A stretch of DNA of 9,801 nt from Mesorhizobium sp. (GTDB taxonomy: Bacteria; Pseudomonadota; Alphaproteobacteria; Rhizobiales; Rhizobiaceae). The notes beneath the pieces are model-generated. The model saw nothing but the letters and a program-made list of their open reading frames with translations. It did not search any database and had not been told where the DNA came from. Where the stretch lies: positions 1-9,801 of the forward strand of contig JAUYMV010000747.1 of assembly GCA_030698645.1 (NCBI GenBank). Direction: 5' to 3'. This document shows, in pieces, positions 5,929-9,801 of this stretch (positions are counted from its first letter, which is position 1; every line of letters begins with the position of its first letter). The translations under genes were made by a program, and so were the position numbers.

Positions 5929-6762
5929 ATGCCCAGACAGCGCACTATCATCGTCACCGGCGCCTCCTCCGGCATCGGCGCCTTCTGCGCCCGCGCGCTG
6001 AAGGCCGAGGGCTGGCGCGTCTTCGCCACCGCCCGCAAGCCCGCCGACATCGCGGCGCTCGAAACCGATGGCATCGAATGCCTCTATCTCGACTACGCGG
6101 AGCCGGAATCGATCGCACAGCTCGTCGAGACCGTGCTGGCGCGCACAGGCGGCACGCTCGACGCGCTCTACAACAACGGCGCCTATGCGCAGCCCGGCGC
6201 CGTCGAGGACCTGTCCATGCGGGCGCTGCGCGACCAGTTCGAGGCGAACTTCTTCGGCTGGCACGATCTGACGCGGCGAATCGTCCCGGTCATGCGGGCG
6301 CAGGGCCACGGCCGCATCGTGCACTGCTCGTCGATCCTCGGCCTGACGCCGGTCAAGTACCGCGGCGCCTATGCAGCGTCGAAACATGCGCTCGAGGGCC
6401 TGATGCTTTGCCTGCGCGCCGAACTCGATGGCTCCGGCATCCATGTCTCGATGATCGAGCCCGGCCCGATCCAGTCGAAAATGCCGGCGACCGGGCTGCT
6501 CTGGTTCGAGAGGAACATCGACCACGAGAATTCGGTCCATCGCGACGCCTACCAGGCGCAACTGGCCAGGCTGCGCGCCGGCGGCACGAAATCGCGCCTC
6601 AAGCTCGGGCCGGATGCGGTCCATGCGGCGCTGCGCCACGCCCTCGACCATCCCCGCCCGCGGCCGCATTATGTGGTGACGCTGCCCGCCCGAATCGGCG
6701 TCCTCCTGAAGCGCCTTCTGCCGGCGCGGCTGTTCTACCGCGTGCTGGCAACCCAGGCCTGA
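5929..6762 (+). CDS. Short-chain dehydrogenase/reductase (classical SDR)
   Basis: The gene encodes a 277-residue NAD(P)-dependent oxidoreductase of the classical SDR type. The cofactor motif TGASSGIG is at 10-17, the N-N-G-A motif that stabilises the central sheet at 82-85, the conserved Asn at N107, and the catalytic residues S135, Y148 and K152 (Y-A-A-S-K). A basic residue after the second strand (R36, K37 in TARKP) suggests NADP(H) preference, which is an inference. EPGPIQSKM corresponds to the P-G motif after strand six. The C-terminal 60 residues end in a basic, hydrophobic stretch (RIGVLLKRLLPARLFYRVL), as in SDRs that sit at membranes. The substrate is not identifiable. GGAG (5920-5923) lies five bases before the ATG, just after a hairpin. 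The next gene follows after 41 bases. Confidence 0.92.
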   Translation: MPRQRTIIVTGASSGIGAFCARALKAEGWRVFATARKPADIAALETDGIECLYLDYAEPESIAQLVETVLARTGGTLDALYNNGAYAQPGAVEDLSMRALRDQFEANFFGWHDLTRRIVPVMRAQGHGRIVHCSSILGLTPVKYRGAYAASKHALEGLMLCLRAELDGSGIHVSMIEPGPIQSKMPATGLLWFERNIDHENSVHRDAYQAQLARLRAGGTKSRLKLGPDAVHAALRHALDHPRPRPHYVVTLPARIGVLLKRLLPARLFYRVLATQA

Positions 6763-6803
6763 CGCCCTAAGTCCCGCAAAGCCTCCCGATCCAGGAAATC
6801 CAT

Positions 6804-6992
6804 ATGTCGACAGTCCTCAACATCCTCGCCATCCTCGCCATGGTGGCCGTCGTCCTCGTGCTGCTGCGCGGTCTGTTCAACATGATGAAGGGCGGCGATG
6901 GCATCACCTCCAACAAGCTGATGCAGGCCCGCGTCCTGCTGCAGTTCGTGGCGCTGGTGCTGGTGCTGCTGGCTGTCTATTTCACGCGCTAG
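6804..6992 (+). CDS. HIG1-domain twin-transmembrane protein
   Basis: The gene encodes a 62-residue protein with two membrane helices (about 4-24 and 44-60) joined by a short polar loop (MMKGGDGITSNKLMQAR). The layout and the S-N-K-x-M-Q-A-R-V-x-x-Q pattern before the second helix match the HIG1 (hypoxia-induced gene 1) domain family. The mitochondrial relatives, HIGD1A and yeast Rcf1/Rcf2, bind cytochrome c oxidase and respiratory supercomplexes; a similar role in bacteria is plausible but inferred. The protein is almost only the domain, which is typical for alphaproteobacteria. AGGA lies about seven bases before the ATG. The gene lies between the dehydrogenase (41 bases) and the adenosyltransferase (25 bases), suggesting a shared transcript. 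Confidence 0.87.
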   Translation: MSTVLNILAILAMVAVVLVLLRGLFNMMKGGDGITSNKLMQARVLLQFVALVLVLLAVYFTR

Positions 6993-7017
6993 TGACGGCG
7001 CCGCGGCCGGGGGAAAC

Positions 7018-7599
7018 ATGGTCAAGCTGAACAAGATCTACACGCGCACCGGCGACGACGGCACGACCGGTCTCGGCAGCGGCGAGCGGCGGCCGAAATT
7101 CGATCTTCGCATCGATGCCTACGGCACGGTCGACGAGGCCAACTCGTCGATCGGCCTGGCGCGCCTGCACACGCCGGCCGAGCACCCCGTCATCGACGCT
7201 ATGCTCGCCCGCATGCAGAACGATCTGTTCGATCTCGGCGCCGACCTTGCCACGCCCGATACCGGCGAGCCGCTCGGCTACGAACCGCTGCGCATGGTGG
7301 CGAGCCAGACCGACAGGGTCGAGGCCGACATCGATGCGCTCAACGCCAACCTGCAGCCGCTTCGCTCCTTCGTGCTGCCGGGCGGCTCGCCGGCTTCCGC
7401 CTTCCTGCACCTCGCCCGCACGATCGTGCGCCGGGCGGAGCGCCTGACCGTCGAGCTGGCCGCCCGTCCCGGCGAGACCGTTAACCCGCACGCGATCCGC
7501 TATCTCAACCGCGCATCGGACTTTCTTTTCGTCGCCGCCAGGGTCGTCAATGACAATGGCGCCGCCGACGTGCTATGGGTTCCCGGCAAGAACCGGTGA
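7018..7599 (+). CDS. PduO-type cob(I)alamin adenosyltransferase
   Basis: The gene encodes a 193-residue ATP:cob(I)alamin (or cob(I)yrinic acid a,c-diamide) adenosyltransferase. It transfers the adenosyl group of ATP to reduced corrinoid to make coenzyme B12, used for example by methylmalonyl-CoA mutase and class II ribonucleotide reductase. The N-terminal ATP-binding segment YTRTGDDGTTGL is at 8-19. The helical-bundle motifs follow: SFVLPGGSPASAFLHLARTI at 117-136, the catalytic arginine region R138-R139-A-E-R142, and the C-terminal signature RYLNRASDFLF at 161-171. These identify the trimeric PduO family rather than CobA or EutT. The length is normal. A G-rich site (GGGGGAA) lies a few bases before the ATG. 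Other B12 genes are not in view; the next gene begins 18 bases after the stop. Confidence 0.94.
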   Translation: MVKLNKIYTRTGDDGTTGLGSGERRPKFDLRIDAYGTVDEANSSIGLARLHTPAEHPVIDAMLARMQNDLFDLGADLATPDTGEPLGYEPLRMVASQTDRVEADIDALNANLQPLRSFVLPGGSPASAFLHLARTIVRRAERLTVELAARPGETVNPHAIRYLNRASDFLFVAARVVNDNGAADVLWVPGKNR

Positions 7600-7601
7600 T
7601 T

Positions 7602-7609
7602 GGCGGGGG
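7602..7609 (+). promoter_or_regulatory. Ribosome binding site fixing the GTG start of the rhomboid gene
   Basis: GGCGGGGG ends eight bases before the GTG at 7618. The site itself overlaps the in-frame TTG at 7600, which makes that codon an unlikely start. Confidence 0.55.
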
Positions 7610-7617
7610 CCGCTTCA

Positions 7618-8415
7618 GTGTTCATTCCATTGCACGATGCCAATCATCTCAAGCATATCCGCCTGCAATACGTGACGATCAGCCTGATCGTTCTGAACGT
7701 TCTGGTCTGGATCTACACGAGCATCAGCTCCCAGGAAGTCGCGCAGGCGACTGCCATCGGTCTCGGCTACATTCCCGCCCTCGTCTTCGACCATGCCGAG
7801 CTGCCCGCCGAACTGGTCATCGTCCCGGACAACCTGACCTACATCACCTATGCCTTCCTGCACGGCGATTTCTTCCACCTCGCCGGCAACATGCTGTTCC
7901 TCTGGGTCTTCGGCGACAATGTCGAGGACGCGCTCGGCCATGTGAAGTTCCTGATCTTCTACCTGGCGAGCGCGGTCGTCGGCGCCTGGCTGCACGGCAT
8001 CATGGATCCGAACTCCGAGATCCCGCTGATCGGTGCGTCCGGCGCGGTCGCCGGCGTCGTGACCGCCTACCTCCTGCTCCACCCGCGTGTGCAGGTCTGG
8101 GTTCTGGTGCTGATGCGCCTGCCGCTGCGCATTCCGGCCTGGATCCCGATCGTGCTCTGGATCGCCTTCCAGTTCCTGATGTTCGCGGCCGGCGGCGAGG
8201 AACAGGTCTCCTGGGCCGCGCATGTCGGCGGCATCGTCGCCGGAGGGATCATGGTGCTGTTCATGCGCCGGCGCGCCGTGCCGCTGTTCGATCGCGTCAT
8301 CGTCACGCCAAAAGGCGCCGAGGTGGTGACGACGGAGGCGCCGATACCGTCCCCCGCCTCCGTCCCGGCCTCTGGACCGCCGCGCCAGCAGATGCCCTGG
8401 GGCCGCCAGCCCTAG
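7618..8415 (+). CDS. Rhomboid-family intramembrane serine protease
   Basis: The gene encodes a 265-residue polytopic membrane protease of the rhomboid family, which cleaves substrate transmembrane segments within the bilayer. The catalytic dyad is visible: S141 in GASGAVAG (139-146) and H202 in AAHVGG. The upstream H87-L-A-G-N91 motif supplies the oxyanion residues. About six helices can be placed, the first at about 19-36 and the last near 203-220. The hydrophilic tail of about 40 residues is proline-rich (PIPSPASVPASGPP) and probably disordered. The GTG at 7618 is preferred over a TTG at 7600 because the G-rich ribosome binding site lies between them, and the resulting start MFIPLHDAN is the usual one in rhizobial homologues as I remember them. 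The substrate is unknown; the gene follows the adenosyltransferase after 18 bases. Confidence 0.92.
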   Translation: MFIPLHDANHLKHIRLQYVTISLIVLNVLVWIYTSISSQEVAQATAIGLGYIPALVFDHAELPAELVIVPDNLTYITYAFLHGDFFHLAGNMLFLWVFGDNVEDALGHVKFLIFYLASAVVGAWLHGIMDPNSEIPLIGASGAVAGVVTAYLLLHPRVQVWVLVLMRLPLRIPAWIPIVLWIAFQFLMFAAGGEEQVSWAAHVGGIVAGGIMVLFMRRRAVPLFDRVIVTPKGAEVVTTEAPIPSPASVPASGPPRQQMPWGRQP

Positions 8416-8438
8416 GGAGTGGCGGAGGCCTGAGATTT

Positions 8439-8444
8439 TATGAT
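8439..8444 (+). promoter_or_regulatory. Possible -10 box close to the coiled-coil gene start
   Basis: TATGAT lies in an unusually AT-rich patch (8436-8455) between two GC-rich genes, and differs from TATAAT at one base. Transcription would start about five bases before the ATG at 8457, giving a nearly leaderless message. No good -35 hexamer is seen 16-18 bases upstream, so support is weak. Confidence 0.35.
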
Positions 8445-8456
8445 ATTCTTCTTTGC

Positions 8457-8795
8457 ATGAGCGACGAACCCGAAAGCGTAATGCTCCAGCTGCTCCGCCA
8501 GATGCGCGCGGAGATGGGCGACATGCGCGCCGACATTGGCGATATACGATCGACGATGGCGACCAAGGATGACCTTGCTGATCTTCGCTCCGAAGTGCAT
8601 TCGCTTCGCGACGACGTGGCGTCCGACATGCTCGTCGCCCGCAAGGAGACCAGCGACCAGATCGCCGGGCTGCGGCGCGCCGTGATGGAATATCACACCT
8701 CGGTCATCGGACATGGCAGCATCATCAGCGACCTCGAGGCGCGGGTGCGGCGCGTCGAGCAGCATCTTGACCTTCCGGCGCTCGACCTTCGGTAA
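8457..8795 (+). CDS. Small coiled-coil protein of unknown function
   Basis: The gene encodes a 112-residue, highly charged protein with no membrane segment or signal peptide. Residues about 8-62 and 86-106 have regular hydrophobic spacing typical of coiled coils; residues 16-36 are three heptads of the form M-R-A-(E/D)-(M/I)-G-D, followed by TKDDLADLRSEVHSLRDDV. The heptads are mirrored by imperfect 21-base repeats in the DNA. Similar proteins (MSDEPE..., MATKDDL...) occur as hypothetical proteins in rhizobia, and the motif resembles DUF1640-like coiled coils, but no function is known to me. The ATG at 8457 has no Shine-Dalgarno; a TATGAT box lies 12 bases upstream. It ends 206 bases before etfB and starts 41 bases after the rhomboid stop. 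The coding call rests on the heptads, the clean start and the high codon GC. Confidence 0.75.
   Translation: MSDEPESVMLQLLRQMRAEMGDMRADIGDIRSTMATKDDLADLRSEVHSLRDDVASDMLVARKETSDQIAGLRRAVMEYHTSVIGHGSIISDLEARVRRVEQHLDLPALDLR
8502..8564 (+). repeat. Three imperfect 21-base tandem repeats inside the coiled-coil gene
   Basis: Units at 8502-8522, 8523-8543 and 8544-8564 encode MRAEMGD, MRADIGD and IRSTMAT. The first two share long identical stretches (both open ATGCGCGC, with GGCGA near the end); the third has diverged. The period equals one coiled-coil heptad, so unit duplication would keep the structure in register. Confidence 0.6.
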
Positions 8796-9001
8796 GCCTC
8801 ACAGTCCTTCAACCGTTTCAGTGAGACAGCTGTCGCTTTGCGAGTTGACGGGATAGTTCGCCGCGCATAAGCAACAGGCGCTTTCGGGCCTTGAACGGTC
8901 CGATGTCCGTTTTTCGCGCCGCCATGTCGGCAAATGACAAACTGGCGCCCACCCCGCGTGCTATGGGCGCCGCGACAGTCTAGCAGAGAGGGTTAAGCCG
9001 C
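8796..9001 (+). other. Intergenic leader region before etfB
   Basis: This 206-base gap is the longest gene-free stretch and probably holds the etfBA promoter. Candidates are weak: TTGACG (8845-8850) with CATAAG (8866-8871, 15-base spacer), or an extended -10, TGCTATGGG (8959-8967), without a good -35. Two hairpins are visible: AACGG/CCGTT (8894-8898, 8907-8911) followed by TTT, a weak terminator candidate for the upstream row, and GGCGCCC/GGGCGCC (8944-8950, 8965-8971) with a 14-base loop, 30 bases before the ATG. No open frame or known RNA family is recognisable. Confidence 0.5.
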
Positions 9002-9751
9002 ATGAAAGTCCTCGTCCCGGTAAAGCGCGTCGTCGACTACAACGTGAAGATCCGCGTCCGGTCGGACGGCTCGGGCGTCGAGCTCGCCAATGTCAAGATG
9101 TCGATGAACCCGTTCGACGAGATCGCCATCGAAGAGGCGATCCGCCTGAAGGAGGCCGGCAAGGCGACCGAGATCATCGCCGTGTCGATCGGCCCCGCGC
9201 AGGCGCAGGAGACCATCCGCACCGCGCTCGCCATGGGTGCGGACCGCGGCATCCTGGTCAAGGTCGACGATCTGGTCGAACCGCTCACCGTCGCCAAGCT
9301 CCTCAAGGGCATCGTCGATGCCGAGCAGCCCGAACTCGTCATTCTCGGCAAGCAGGCGATTGACGACGACGCCAACCAGACCGGCCAGATGCTGGCGGCC
9401 CTGCTCGGCTGGTCGCAGGCGACCTTCGCCTCCAAGGTCGAGCTGTCCGACGGCAAGGCCAAGGTGACCCGCGAGGTCGACGGCGGCCTGCAGGTGATCG
9501 AGGTCAAGCTGCCGGCGATCGTCACCACCGATCTGCGCCTCAACCAGCCGCGCTACGCCTCGTTGCCCAACATCATGAAGGCGAAGAAGAAGCAGCTCGA
9601 CGAGAAGTCCGCCGCCGACTACGGCGTCGACGTCAAGCCGCGCCTCAAGGTTCTCAAGACCGAGGAGCCCGGCGGCCGCAAGGCGGGCGTCAAGGTCAAG
9701 ACGGTCGCCGAGCTTGTCGACAAGCTCAAGAACGAAGCCGGCGTGTTGTAA
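9002..9751 (+). CDS. etfB: Electron transfer flavoprotein, beta subunit
   Basis: The gene encodes the 249-residue small subunit of the soluble FAD- and AMP-containing electron transfer flavoprotein. ETF collects electrons from acyl-CoA and other dehydrogenases and delivers them to ETF:ubiquinone oxidoreductase. Marks are the N-terminal [19 protein letters not shown], the [11 protein letters not shown] segment (36-46), DDDANQTGQ (121-129) at the nucleotide-binding site, and the C-terminal signature [18 protein letters not shown] (180-197). In the latter, L188 aligns with the leucine of the recognition loop that docks to partner dehydrogenases. Length and motifs place it in the mitochondrial-type group I ETF rather than the bifurcating FixAB group. 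AGAGAGG lies about nine bases before the ATG. etfA follows after 27 bases. Confidence 0.97.
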   Translation: MKVLVPVKRVVDYNVKIRVRSDGSGVELANVKMSMNPFDEIAIEEAIRLKEAGKATEIIAVSIGPAQAQETIRTALAMGADRGILVKVDDLVEPLTVAKLLKGIVDAEQPELVILGKQAIDDDANQTGQMLAALLGWSQATFASKVELSDGKAKVTREVDGGLQVIEVKLPAIVTTDLRLNQPRYASLPNIMKAKKKQLDEKSAADYGVDVKPRLKVLKTEEPGGRKAGVKVKTVAELVDKLKNEAGVL

Positions 9752-9778
9752 TCGGACGATCGGGAAAGGATCAGACAC

Positions 9779-9801
9779 ATGGCAATTCTCCTCATCGCCG
9801 A
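9779..9801 (+). CDS. etfA: Electron transfer flavoprotein, alpha subunit (5' end only)
   Basis: Seven complete codons are present, reading MAILLIA, and the window ends inside the eighth (GA). This matches the usual start of rhizobial EtfA (MAILLIADHDN from memory), and position directly after etfB supports it. AAAGGA lies about eight bases before the ATG. The FAD-binding C-terminal domain is outside the window, so completeness cannot be judged. Confidence 0.85.

Noticed and set aside
5835..6074. N-terminal extension of the BrkB-family gene to 6074
   Set aside because: It would be antisense to the first 48 codons of the SDR; the ATG at 5834 follows a strong GGAGAGG.
4882..6669. A 595-codon open frame on the minus strand spanning the BrkB-family and SDR genes
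   Set aside because: It runs out of frame through BrkB and antisense to the SDR, both of which have clear family motifs and ribosome binding sites. Length alone is not evidence at this GC content.
7575..8456. A 406-codon open frame that would fuse the rhomboid region to the coiled-coil protein
   Set aside because: The part over 7618-8415 is a +1-type shadow of the rhomboid gene. Only the last 112 codons, from the ATG at 8457, have protein-like character.
8457..8795. Coiled-coil gene as an antitoxin
   Set aside because: There is no adjacent small toxin-like gene, no DNA-binding domain and no overlapping partner frame with protein character.

Overview
The window is a high-GC chromosomal segment that looks like an alphaproteobacterium of the order Hyphomicrobiales (Rhizobiales), most like Mesorhizobium, Aminobacter or Nitratireductor. 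That placement is an inference from GC-rich codon use, rhizobial-type versions of several proteins (the 185-residue HNH nuclease, a zinc-less GluQ synthetase, a HIG1-domain protein, the rhomboid starting MFIPLHDAN), and a palindrome of a type common between rhizobial genes. It is not a database result.

Layout from left to right. (1) The 5' part of a tRNA-Leu(CAA) on the minus strand, with a near-consensus promoter. (2) A plus-strand pair: a VTT/YqaA-type membrane protein followed after one base by a DsbB-like disulfide oxidoreductase. (3) A palindromic hairpin at a convergent junction. (4) Two minus-strand genes: an HhH-GPD DNA-3-methyladenine glycosylase and, downstream of it, an HNH endonuclease. 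(5) gluQ on the plus strand, divergent from the glycosylase. (6) A 97-residue three-helix membrane protein of unknown function on the minus strand. (7) A plus-strand EamA (DMT) transporter whose end overlaps, tail to tail, the end of a minus-strand YihY/BrkB-family membrane protein. (8) A plus-strand row with short gaps: short-chain dehydrogenase, HIG1-domain protein, PduO-type cobalamin adenosyltransferase, rhomboid protease, and a small coiled-coil protein. (9) After a 206-base spacer, etfB and the first codons of etfA, for the electron-transfer flavoprotein.

Most genes are housekeeping or envelope functions: disulfide formation, alkylation repair, tRNA modification, membrane transport, cofactor activation, intramembrane proteolysis, and electron transfer from acyl-CoA dehydrogenases. 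I see no mobile element, CRISPR array, toxin-antitoxin pair, prophage gene or clear sign of horizontal transfer. No gene-free stretch exceeds 300 bases. I did not find a convincing new multi-gene system. The points most worth a second look are the loss of all cysteine zinc ligands in GluQ, a small coiled-coil protein built on 21-base repeats with no visible Shine-Dalgarno, a hairpin just before the dehydrogenase ribosome binding site, and a terminator-like hairpin on a strand with no gene upstream of it.
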